Origin: Oscillatoria princeps RMCB-10
GTDB lineage: Bacteria; Cyanobacteriota; Cyanobacteriia; Cyanobacteriales; Oscillatoriaceae
Reading direction: 5' to 3'
NCBI GenBank assembly: GCA_019359235.1
Contig: JAHHHT010000031.1
Span: forward strand, 40,271-104,270
Length of the DNA stretch: 64,000 bases
Under the pieces are notes generated by a model. The model made no database searches. It saw only the letters and a list, made by a program, of their open reading frames with translations, and was not told where the DNA came from. Both the position numbers and the translations under genes were made by a program. Below, in pieces: positions 54,801 through 62,453 of this stretch; within the stretch, counting starts at the first letter, position 1, and every line of letters begins with the position of its first letter.

Positions 54801-57594
54801 CCTGATAAAGGACATCATTCCCAGCAGGATTGACCCCCAAAGCTACCAGTCTCTCGCTCAACAGCCCTGGAGCTTGCGGATTTTCAATGCCTTCAAACAG
54901 CACCCTGAGAGGAACTGTACGGGTACTCCCTCTTTGCTGAATTGCGTCGAGTTGATTCATGGCATTATCGCGCTGCTTTTGTAGCAGTTCCAAGTCTTCA
55001 GGGTCAAGACCTTTTGGCAACGGCTTTTTAGCGCTCTTAATTGCTCTCTGTAAATTGTCAACAGCCGTTGGGTTACGTTGAGCAAATAACTGGGCTTCAG
55101 GACGGGTAGGCAGGCCATGTTGTTCAATATCTTCTAGCAAGAACAGTTCACCTATGGCTGTTTGTCCAAGTTCATCGAAGATGGCCTCCCGTACTAAGTC
55201 ATCGTAGTGGGAGCGCTCAATGCCATTCGATATAGAAGCTGCATCCTCACGGCTATCAGAGAATACCACCAGCTTGCGGGATTTTGCATCTTCTGGTAGC
55301 TGATAAAACAGTTCCTTAGAGAGCAGTTGGCTCACTTTGGAAAAGCCGGTGCGGAACCCCCGGACAGGGGATTTCCGAATCTTCCTGGTGTGGTCTGCAC
55401 CGCAGCTGGGGCAAATTGAGGGTAACGCTCCTATAGTGTCTTGCTTCTCTGGTGGCTGCTGCCGTAGGTTAAATATATAACCTCGCACCCACTGGTCAGA
55501 GGCTGCATCTGAGTCAGGTTCTCCTAGGATAACGCGCCCACTGCGGGTATCTAACGAGGCTTTGGCCCACGAAGCTTTCACTCCCTCTTCACCTTGTTTC
55601 GGTGGCTGCATCCAGCCTTTCTGAACATCTGCGTCAATATCTCTGAAGGGCCAAAACACGGCAAATTCCGGGTACTTTCGCCGGTCCAAAGCCACGGCAG
55701 CTTTGCGGTCAGGTATGCCCTCAATATCTGGCTCTGTAGGCAAAAGCTCCCAGCCGTTATTGTCCTGTAGTGTCAGGCGGTTGCCACCCAGGAAGACAGT
55801 GCCGCACTGTTCGCAGTAAAGAAGCTCTAAAACTCGGTACTGATCGCAGAGGAGCGGTGGATTTTCTGCAAATAGCCTGCCTACGGGTCGATTTTCACTG
55901 ATTTCATCGCCGTCACAAGCGTAGTTCGGCTGAGTGCAAGCCCACAGTCCCTCGATATTTCTGAAAAACCAGTGCAGCCTGAAGGATGGTAGGGACATCT
56001 GGCCATTATATAGCCCGCGAGCCATCAGCAAACCCCTTACTGCCAGCAGCAGAGTATCAGCGTCTAATTGCTCTCCGAATATACCTTGGGCAAACTCAGT
56101 GAGAGAGACAGCACGGGTTTTTCCCGAGCTATCAGTGCAAGCGTTGAGCATTCTGGCACCTACTGCGGCGCTTTCCGATTCCAGAATCTCCTGACAAGCT
56201 TGGTATTGTGGCGATTGAGCAAGCGTTTCTGCATTGTTGGTATCCGGCGACTCAGCTAAGGCGATAAATGGTTCGCTTGCAAGGCACTCTTCACCTTCGC
56301 TTGGCGGAATTGGCTCAAGACACCCAGTAATTATTTGCTCGGGTTGCCATTCTGAGCCAAAGAATTCAGACAGGAATTCTAAGCTTTGCGGATCGTTTCG
56401 CTCAAGAGATGCGCTGGAGGCAAGAATCCTTAGCTTGGGATGACCGGGATGCAGTCCCAGGCGTTGCAGCAACAGTCGCAGCAGATATGCCACTTCTGTG
56501 CCGGCAGTTCCCCGGTAAAGGTGCAACTCGTCCACAATTAAGTGAAAGACGCTGCCATCCTTCTCCAACCATTTCTTTGTTTTTTCAAAGATATTCGCAT
56601 CGACATCCCGCATCAGCATGATGCTGAGCATACAGTAGTTTGTAATTAAGATGTCGGGCGGGGCGTCTTGCATGTCCCACCGGCAGCGCATCTCCGAACC
56701 ATCCAACCGAGGGAAAAAGAACCTCACTTCATCATCCCCAGTTGCACCGGCATGCTGCGCAGCGGCAGTGGACGACTGCTCCATCTGCCGCATTGCCTTG
56801 GTAAGTTCTTCTATCTTGTCGCTGTTAGGTTTCCCATTCTGTCTGTACTCATGCCCCGGTACGGGAGTGACGCCGTTGTATCTCCCAAAGTAGAGCCGGT
56901 TGCCTTTCCTATTACTTTCAAACCAGTCGCGAGCCAGTTCAGAATCCAACGCGCGGCGCAGTCGAGTAAGCTGGTCTTCAACTAGGGCGTTCATTGGGTA
57001 TAAAATCAGCGCCCGGACAGCACTATCCCGCGTTTCATGGCCCCTCTGAGATACTCGGTAAGAACGCTTAAAACTGCGCTTTTTCTTTCCTATCGGGTTG
57101 CATTGATTTTGCCAATCCTCGTTTGTCCACCAGTCATTGAGATGAGGTGGTTCTGAGCCAGGGGCATCCCAATGCTGTGACTCCTTAGTAAGGTAGGCAA
57201 ACAGTGGCAACAGAAAGGACTCGGTTTTACCTGAGCCGGTGCCGGCTGTTACCACGACATTGTGGCCTTCTAATGCCCTGCGGAGCATTTCGGTTTGGTG
57301 GCTGTATAGTTGATACTTCCCAACAAGCCCACAGGATGCTAGCGCTTTAAAATCTTCGAGCGCAGTCTCATCTAACCCCGGAACGTCCTCAAGCCCCAGC
57401 TGGCGGATAGTTTTCCCCGAAGGCTGGTATTTGGGTAGTGGCTCAATCCAGGGTTCCTGGTGAAATACGCCTGGTTGCCGCAGACGCCTTTCTCGTTCCC
57501 GCTCAAGTTCGGGGAATTTGGTGCCGAAAGCGGTTTTAACGTACAGCAGGAAGTTGTCGCGGATTTTCTCAAACGCTCCAACTGGGTCGTGCAT
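51889..57594 (-). CDS. Large DEAD/DEAH helicase with DUF1998-like C-terminus (DruE-like)
   Basis: A 1901-aa superfamily 2 helicase. Motif I is GTGSGKTE near residue 117, motif II DELH near 355 (LIVDELHLYRG), motif III-like ILASSASL near 395. The C-terminal helicase lobe has TTTMEVGIDIGSL and QRAGRAGR near 1243. Between lobes lies an insertion of about 800 residues with CxxC pairs (CEQCG, CPSCG, CESCG). The C-terminal region is DUF1998-like and has the Cys cluster HCDSSCYDCLRQYRN near 1768. The size and order resemble DruE of Druantia anti-phage systems rather than the shorter MrfA or DISARM helicases. It is the last gene of a three-gene operon, 171 bp after the preceding one. The system assignment is inference. 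Confidence 0.85.
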   Translation of the reverse strand: MHDPVGAFEKIRDNFLLYVKTAFGTKFPELERERERRLRQPGVFHQEPWIEPLPKYQPSGKTIRQLGLEDVPGLDETALEDFKALASCGLVGKYQLYSHQTEMLRRALEGHNVVVTAGTGSGKTESFLLPLFAYLTKESQHWDAPGSEPPHLNDWWTNEDWQNQCNPIGKKKRSFKRSYRVSQRGHETRDSAVRALILYPMNALVEDQLTRLRRALDSELARDWFESNRKGNRLYFGRYNGVTPVPGHEYRQNGKPNSDKIEELTKAMRQMEQSSTAAAQHAGATGDDEVRFFFPRLDGSEMRCRWDMQDAPPDILITNYCMLSIMLMRDVDANIFEKTKKWLEKDGSVFHLIVDELHLYRGTAGTEVAYLLRLLLQRLGLHPGHPKLRILASSASLERNDPQSLEFLSEFFGSEWQPEQIITGCLEPIPPSEGEECLASEPFIALAESPDTNNAETLAQSPQYQACQEILESESAAVGARMLNACTDSSGKTRAVSLTEFAQGIFGEQLDADTLLLAVRGLLMARGLYNGQMSLPSFRLHWFFRNIEGLWACTQPNYACDGDEISENRPVGRLFAENPPLLCDQYRVLELLYCEQCGTVFLGGNRLTLQDNNGWELLPTEPDIEGIPDRKAAVALDRRKYPEFAVFWPFRDIDADVQKGWMQPPKQGEEGVKASWAKASLDTRSGRVILGEPDSDAASDQWVRGYIFNLRQQPPEKQDTIGALPSICPSCGADHTRKIRKSPVRGFRTGFSKVSQLLSKELFYQLPEDAKSRKLVVFSDSREDAASISNGIERSHYDDLVREAIFDELGQTAIGELFLLEDIEQHGLPTRPEAQLFAQRNPTAVDNLQRAIKSAKKPLPKGLDPEDLELLQKQRDNAMNQLDAIQQRGSTRTVPLRVLFEGIENPQAPGLLSERLVALGVNPAGNDVLYQEFYYDGNYHHWTKLFDFETAGWKSDLPPEALTRRDSTLREKIKSEVCGTLFSRLYFGIEASGLGYVRLNLPKDKVDQLAKQCGASAEVFESICDGFVRVMGELYRHAQYPQQYPLIEWNDWKSAKPRLRNYVKECAPQNRLSEQPLKDAMWSAICQEGQHHHLILNPRHLSVRVAVPDDPVWQCESCGRPHLHRAGGICTNCLSPLPTDPHKTCKDLYERNYFATEAVNKRQPVRLHCEELTGQTDDQAERQRHFRNIAVNIGEQEREFIPVVDTIDILSVTTTMEVGIDIGSLMAVVMANMPPMRFNYQQRAGRAGRRGQAFAIVLTLCRGRSHDEFYYQYPERITGDPPPVPFLSMSQVEIAQRLLAKECLRRAFKAAGVQWWESPTPPDSHGEFGTTEDWSNNPQRREQVRHWLETSGEITQVVNALLVGVEGINCQKFESFARHELFQQIDNCAKNLELAGKGLAERLAEGGILPMYGMPSRVRELYHGVNTSRRQVYTIDRDLDLAITEFAPGSQKTKDKRIYTSIGFTAPFLWEKNLVPASGESLSERQWMLRCGRCQYTETSHNQFEDTVCPNCGATEEDGFRVFQWAVPLAFRTSLGRGSDAKDEYELTVTGAGSVAESQPQDFELIPNTNTLTAFAESGRVFRVNDNRGKLFQGAMGTASLSRHRLELPNQWIDERFQNGGEEGVQFQSQGNVEQLAIAAPKTTGVLRIRPASLPSGLCLDPLANGSAVKAAFYSAAFILRSVAAEELDIDPEELDVSGLRQVTIQETSEKVGEIVISDRLPNGSGFTYWLANHWQQVLLGIVSANPDSNTFAGSLISPKHRHCDSSCYDCLRQYRNMNYHGLLDWRLGLSLLRMLVSRDFPCGLNGDFSTPDLEGCLHQAAKLRDTFCESFSSCSPREFGTLPGFEVGSKKVLIVHPLWNRENPTGLLADALATVEAGVQIKYLDTFNVLRRPSWCYQSL

Positions 57595-57765
57595 AGTTTA
57601 TTCCCTGATCGTATGATGGAGATCGGGCACTGCCCATCACCGAAAAGCCCTACTGGGTTCGAGTGCTTTGTAGGCTGCCCTTTCTCCCAATCTGCATTTT
57701 CATCGCCACTACCTATTCTATTTAGTTCCGTTCCCACCGTGAGTTTTCGTATCAAATCTTAACAG

Positions 57766-58770
57766 TTAGAAAGTTAGAAAGTTTCTGGAGAGACTTTGAC
57801 CGAGTTTCGCAGCGGTCATTTCTGCAATCTGGGGTGGGATGTCCCGGAATAAATTCCAACCCCGGATTTCAGGGCTATAAGCTGGCAAGTTTTCTGTATA
57901 TGTGGCTACATATCCAGAACAGAGGGTTAAAGCTCTCTCCAGCAGGTGCGGCAGCCTAGCACCGGCTGGGACTGCCATAAGGAATCGGCGTTCGTCGCAA
58001 ACAAGGACATTAACCCTCGCTGCCCTAAGAACAGCATACCGCCCCCAGTTGCGGTCAATCTGCGCACACTGTCCGTCTTGCCAAAGATAATAAAGCGGGG
58101 TGTTTCGCACCGGATGGCTATATTGGCTGAGGCGAATGCCGATATCTGTTTGTTGATTCTGGCGAAACTGTAAGGATCTGGGGTCAAACGTCTGGCGCTT
58201 CCAGGGCAGATCTGAATTAGCAGACCCTTTGAGAGTAGCCAAGTAATCATCGAGAGAACCGGAAAAATTCAGCAGCAACCAAGCCGAGGGGGTTTCAATG
58301 AAAGGTATTCCGAGTGATTTTGCGATCTCCTCCAGTTCTCTCACTTCCTCTGCTTGAACAGCCACTCGCTTTGGCACCAGCACTAATTTATCTGGCTGTT
58401 CCGCGACCTCAAGGTTGACATGACCCCCAACAGACTGACAGGCGTCTGATAATTGCTGGACAGTCTGGGGGGATCGCGCTCCTGCTAAGATTGCTTGGGG
58501 AAAGCCGGCACAAGGTAATCTTACCAAAACTGGAGGAGCCGCATATACCTTACTGCCATCATCGCTGAAATCAAAGTCACAATGTCCCAGTGAATCTAGG
58601 GCGCGGCGAACCCTCAGGAGCTTATTCTTATAGTTGCTTTCCTCTTGTTCTAAATCCCCAGAAGGTGTCTGAAGCCTGTACAGATAATCCCATGCCTCTT
58701 TGAAAGAGGCCCACGACATTTCCTTCTTAGCAGAGATAACGTAGAGCAGTTGGTCACTATCCCTTGACAC
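57766..58770 (-). CDS. Unknown operon protein, 334 aa (candidate defence partner)
   Basis: No domain recognised. A soluble mixed alpha/beta protein: MSWASFKEAWDYLYRLQTP near the N-terminus, a middle with DKLVLVPKRVAVQAEEVREL, and a C-terminal half with PLYYLWQDGQCAQIDRNWGR and VLRAARVNVLVCDERRFLMA. I use the GTG at 58770 because AAGGAGG sits 6 nt before it and it gives a 14-bp overlap with the previous gene; the ATG at 58851 would overlap by 95 bp. It lies between the 684-aa unknown and the DruE-like helicase on the same strand. By position it may correspond to DruF or DruG of type II Druantia; this is unproven. Confidence 0.75.
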   Translation of the reverse strand: MSRDSDQLLYVISAKKEMSWASFKEAWDYLYRLQTPSGDLEQEESNYKNKLLRVRRALDSLGHCDFDFSDDGSKVYAAPPVLVRLPCAGFPQAILAGARSPQTVQQLSDACQSVGGHVNLEVAEQPDKLVLVPKRVAVQAEEVRELEEIAKSLGIPFIETPSAWLLLNFSGSLDDYLATLKGSANSDLPWKRQTFDPRSLQFRQNQQTDIGIRLSQYSHPVRNTPLYYLWQDGQCAQIDRNWGRYAVLRAARVNVLVCDERRFLMAVPAGARLPHLLERALTLCSGYVATYTENLPAYSPEIRGWNLFRDIPPQIAEMTAAKLGQSLSRNFLTF

Positions 58771-60811
58771 GTTCTGCCTCCTTTTGGAATCTTTGCCATA
58801 ATTCTCGCTGGCGGCGATCGCCTGTGGGGGGTGAAGTCCTTTTTCGTTCATGCCACAAGATTTCTTTCCATTTCCGCAACTTTTTCCTATTCTCGCACAT
58901 AGATGGCATGGGTTCTGATTCCATCAAGCTAGTCCCGCAAAACAGGGCTTGACGACGACGCCCTTGGCAAATCGCCCAAACCGGCAACCAATTTACAGGT
59001 AATGGCTCCTCTGGCCATACTGCTACTTGACCCGGTTCCTTGCCCACAAAAAAAATCCGCTGCTTTCCTTGAGCTGGAAGAAAGGTGTTAAAATTAAAAG
59101 CAGGAGGATTGAATCCCCGCACCCAGGCTCCGGCAGCGCCGTCTGAGTCTCTGTCTGCATTTTGCTGGCGGCAGCCAAATTTGTCAGCCTGTTGGGGCTG
59201 AGAGCATTTACTCCAGGAAAAATATTCTACTAAGGAGAGCGTGCAATTCCTGAGAACATCCTCACCTTTACGAGCTTGAATCACCAGTTTTTTTCCAGAT
59301 GGAGCATCTGTGGGGAGTTCGTAAATTCCTTCTACCTGACTGTATTCTAAAAGCGTCTCATTTGCCCACAGACGCACTGCTTCATCTCCACCTTGGAGAA
59401 CCAATTTCGGTGGGGCGAACTTAAAGAATCGATTCCCTCTGTCAAGGCGTATCCCTCCCTGCAAATCTAGTCGGACAGCGCTGGGAAACGCTAGCACAGG
59501 GTACTTATCTTTAACTAGCTCATCGCTATAAGCAGCCTCTGCTTTGAAAAAGTGCCAACCTTTAGGCAAACCGTTTCCGATTGGCAACTTGTTAAACCCT
59601 TGGCATCCAGATGCGCCCCATTGTTCAATCAGCTCACAGCACTTTTCATGTGCGGCTAGGTAAAAATACACTCCTTTAGGAAGTTGCCGCACTTCTACTA
59701 TCCCGGGTAGCCCTTGGCTAGATCCTTCCACGAAAATCCGTAGGGGACAAGGTGGCAGCTTAAAACACCACTGCCTCTCAGAATCTTGCATCCGGAAACC
59801 CTGTAACCAATCAAACTGAGACTGAGAAGCATCAAGGGGTTTGCCGTTTGACTCTGACTTTATGGGCGAAGACCAGCCCATCCCCGCTTCATCACAGGAA
59901 AAACAATCAGAATGGCCTTCTAAAACCAAAGACAGGCCCTCTTCCGGAAATTCACGCTTAGTTGTACAGCGCAGAGTCACGGTTGCACGTTCGGCAATTG
60001 GGTCGAGTTTGCAGCACAATCTCAAGAAACCGTGAACCTTGCTTCTATCCCCAGAAAGCAGCTCAGCGGTTCCATCCCAGGCGCGTAAATCATCAACTAT
60101 CCTTTCCAGCAGTGCTTGGCGCAGTTCGTCGCTTTCCCTGGTTTCCTCCAGTAATTGCAGCGTCCGTTTTCGCAGATGCTTGCGCCCCTGCTTAATGAGG
60201 GCATCGGCGAGCGCCCTTTCAGAGGGTGGTGCAGTAGGGTCTAAGTCTGCCTCTGCAAAAATAGCGGGGAGCGCGTGCCGCTCTTTCTCGGTCAAAAGGG
60301 TTTGTGCCAGAGGTAGTCCAATATGAATCCGTTTTCCAGCAATATATATCTTGAAGGTGCCCAGGTCGCCGGATTTGTCTTCATTCGTCCACTGCTCTAA
60401 GTCATCCCACAATTCCCGCATGCGATCGAAGCCTGGATACTGTCCCGCTCTTGGTTCTTCACCTATTAAAGTACGCAGCTGGGGGTAGTAAGCATTGGGC
60501 GAAAAATCTCCTTCTATGCCAGCTGCTAGGACAAATAGTGCCAGGAAACCTATGTACGGGGGATATTCCCATGCGTGCTGTCGCCAGTTCTCCATGCTCT
60601 GCAAAGCTTTTTGGCAGATACCCTGCTTGTGCCCTGTCACCCAAGGTGGCCCACCCTTGACTGCCTCAATAAAGTCTTGCTTGTCAACACCGTCGCGACG
60701 ACCGAGTTCATTTATCAGGTCTTCGGTGACATACAGATGGACCGCACGGCCAGCCATTTCAGGCCGGAAAAAATGCGATGCAATGAGATCGTTCCAAGTC
60801 AGGTAATTCAT
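58757..60811 (-). CDS. Unknown operon protein, 684 aa (candidate defence partner)
   Basis: No domain recognised with confidence. I start at 60811 (MNYLTWNDLIASHFFRPEMA), since folded-looking sequence begins there; the open frame extends to 60940 (727 aa) with a low-complexity head. N-terminal region: LYVTEDLINELGRR, then WEYPPYIGFLALFVLAAGIE, and IYIAGKRIHIGLPLAQTLL. The middle is beta-rich with Cys pairs (CDEAGMGW nearby). The C-terminus is basic (ENRKKLRKWKEILWHERKR). It is the first gene of the operon, and the 334-aa gene overlaps its end. Context suggests a core component of the helicase system. Confidence 0.75.
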   Translation of the reverse strand: MNYLTWNDLIASHFFRPEMAGRAVHLYVTEDLINELGRRDGVDKQDFIEAVKGGPPWVTGHKQGICQKALQSMENWRQHAWEYPPYIGFLALFVLAAGIEGDFSPNAYYPQLRTLIGEEPRAGQYPGFDRMRELWDDLEQWTNEDKSGDLGTFKIYIAGKRIHIGLPLAQTLLTEKERHALPAIFAEADLDPTAPPSERALADALIKQGRKHLRKRTLQLLEETRESDELRQALLERIVDDLRAWDGTAELLSGDRSKVHGFLRLCCKLDPIAERATVTLRCTTKREFPEEGLSLVLEGHSDCFSCDEAGMGWSSPIKSESNGKPLDASQSQFDWLQGFRMQDSERQWCFKLPPCPLRIFVEGSSQGLPGIVEVRQLPKGVYFYLAAHEKCCELIEQWGASGCQGFNKLPIGNGLPKGWHFFKAEAAYSDELVKDKYPVLAFPSAVRLDLQGGIRLDRGNRFFKFAPPKLVLQGGDEAVRLWANETLLEYSQVEGIYELPTDAPSGKKLVIQARKGEDVLRNCTLSLVEYFSWSKCSQPQQADKFGCRQQNADRDSDGAAGAWVRGFNPPAFNFNTFLPAQGKQRIFFVGKEPGQVAVWPEEPLPVNWLPVWAICQGRRRQALFCGTSLMESEPMPSMCENRKKLRKWKEILWHERKRTSPPTGDRRQRELWQRFQKEAERVKG

Positions 60812-61559
60812 TACATTCTTGCTGATGCACTCACCCTGTCTGGCCCTGATAATGCTTGCCCCGCCGACCTCCTGGCCACGATTCTCCTGCTTGTCCCCTG
60901 TACTAGCACCCATTTTTCCCATCAGCGCCTCAATCTTCATTTTTGCGCCGTCTCACAATATTTTAATACGGCAGCCATCCCAAAAATTATCTAAAAAGAC
61001 CGGAAAAGCCAGAGTGGCAACCTCCATTCTCTTTGTCCAAGTCGAGCCGCGAACTGCTCGCGCCCTCCCTTCATCTTCCGACACAGACGCTAGCTCACAG
61101 CTCCTCTTCAGTTCCCACCGGCACCACCGGCACCCGGCACCCACCGGCACCGGCACCACCGGCACACCCACCGGCAGCCCACTGGGCCAGCCGGCACCCC
61201 ACTGGGCCAGCCGGCACCCCTTCCCCACTGGGCCAGCCGGCACCCGGCACCACCGGCACCCCCGCCAAATGTAAAGAATTGTGAAGTAACGCCCCAACTT
61301 CACAGGACTCTGTATATAATAGGGCAATAGATTGCATTCGCAATCTCAAGTTAACCAAACGCCCAACGTATCTTAGTAGTGTGCCCACTCAAAAGCTTGT
61401 AAAGCTTTGAGGGGTTACCACCCATAGACTGAAACTACCAGTCGGGAGGCAGAGAGTAATCTTACTTCTATCTAGCCGGCCTGACCACCAAAGAACGACT
61501 ATGCGGGCCTGCTAAGGTATTTGAGGGGCTTTGCCACCCACCCAAAGGAGTCAGCAATC
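60812..61559. other. Divergent region between the helicase operon and the 190-aa gene
   Basis: No supported gene. It contains the CCGGCACC tandem array (61107-61262) and a small hairpin GACTG/CAGTC at 61427-61443. A TTGAGGGG ... CCACCCA word occurs twice (about 61407 and 61521). Promoters for both flanking transcripts should lie here. No known riboswitch could be matched. Confidence 0.5.
61107..61262. repeat. CCGGCACC-rich tandem array
   Basis: About 155 bp built from CACCGGCACC-type words, including three copies of a 20-bp unit ACTGGGCCAGCCGGCACCCC (61181-61200, 61201-61220 and a near copy at 61227-61246). The word CCGGCACC and its complement GGTGCCGG are abundant through the window; here they are tandem. 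It lies about 300 bp upstream of the helicase operon start. No coding potential. Confidence 0.85.
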
Positions 61560-62132
61560 ATGGCTAGTAAGGTTGTCCCTCTCTCCTGCTTCATCAAACC
61601 CAAAACCCTGCCCTTCCCGAAAGCGGAGGTAGCGGTGCTGGCGAAAACGACCCCGGAAAACATCGTTGCAATCCATCACTGGCGGTACTCCGGCTGGGTT
61701 GAGCGTGCGGGATGTCTGCCGATCACGATCAGCTATCGCCTCCTGTCCACCTGGGTGCCAACTCTCCAGCGGGTGATTGACTTATGTAAGGGCTGGCGTC
61801 GCCTCAATAAACTCTGGGATTCCCTGCAAGCTGATTTTGACAAATATCCGGCGGTCTATCCCCCAGAAGTGCGAGAAGAACTGAAGCGCCGGTGGTGGCA
61901 GCGCCGCACCCAGCTTTTACAGCGCACCCCTCACAGATTGAAAGCAGAGAAGATTTCCACCAGCTACCTGAACCTGATCGAAACGGCTGAATCCCAACCC
62001 TACCTCGACAGCTTGGTGCCCTTGATTAAGATATATGACGCGCTGTGGCAGCGGCACACCGATTTGCTGCAGCAGCTGCGAACAGCCTGGCGACTGAAAC
62101 GGGATTTTTTGCGCGGTTCCTCTGCAGCTTAG
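61560..62132 (+). CDS. Hypothetical protein (190 aa)
   Basis: No family recognised. The ATG at 61560 has AAAGGAG 9-10 nt before it, better than the longer frame starting at 61521. The protein is mostly helical and basic, with WRYSGWVERAGCLPITISYR near 42-61, RRLNKLWDSL near 82 and several Trp/Arg-rich helices (RRWWQRRTQLLQR). No signal peptide or membrane segment. It is transcribed away from the helicase operon. Confidence 0.6.
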   Translation: MASKVVPLSCFIKPKTLPFPKAEVAVLAKTTPENIVAIHHWRYSGWVERAGCLPITISYRLLSTWVPTLQRVIDLCKGWRRLNKLWDSLQADFDKYPAVYPPEVREELKRRWWQRRTQLLQRTPHRLKAEKISTSYLNLIETAESQPYLDSLVPLIKIYDALWQRHTDLLQQLRTAWRLKRDFLRGSSAA

Positions 62133-62453
62133 ATCCCAATCGGGCAAAATTTTGGTTTTTCCAACGAATGGCAATTGCAGTGGCGGAGTGCCGGTGCGAC
62201 TGGCACCTCCGTGCTGCAGCGGAACGCAGCCGCTAGCTGTAAGCGTTGCGGCTCCGCAGGAGCGTTCGAGCGGTGGCGCAGCCGGCACGGAACGGCGTGC
62301 CGCACCCCGCTCTGCAACGCGAGCGCGTGCGCGATCGCAAAAAAAAACCGGCTAGTTGCTAGCCGGTCGGCGTGATTGAGGATTTAAACTCTGTAGCGGC
62401 GCGGAATCCGCGCCCCTGGGGAATGTTTCCATTCCCCAGCTGGGTTAATTGTG
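62133..62453. other. Convergent region with terminator
   Basis: About 320 bp with no gene. It has G/C-rich palindromes (62205-62330), an HIP1 octamer at 62331-62338 and the RTX gene terminator at 62339-62367. Confidence 0.55.
62339..62367 (-). terminator. Rho-independent terminator of the RTX gene
   Basis: Read on the minus strand, ACCGGCTAG (62367-62359) pairs with CTAGCCGGT (62355-62347) over a 3-nt loop and is followed by nine T (62347-62339). It lies about 90 nt beyond the RTX stop codon. Confidence 0.88.

Noticed and set aside
51889..57594. Helicase as part of DISARM or BREX
   Set aside because: No PLD protein, DrmB, PglZ, BrxC or methyltransferase gene nearby, and the helicase is far longer than DrmA.
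61107..61262. CRISPR array or coding repeat
   Set aside because: Irregular short words without unique spacers; all frames are Pro/Thr/Gly low-complexity.
61033..61388. Short open frames in the spacer before the helicase operon
   Set aside because: All cross the tandem array and are low complexity; no support for a gene.
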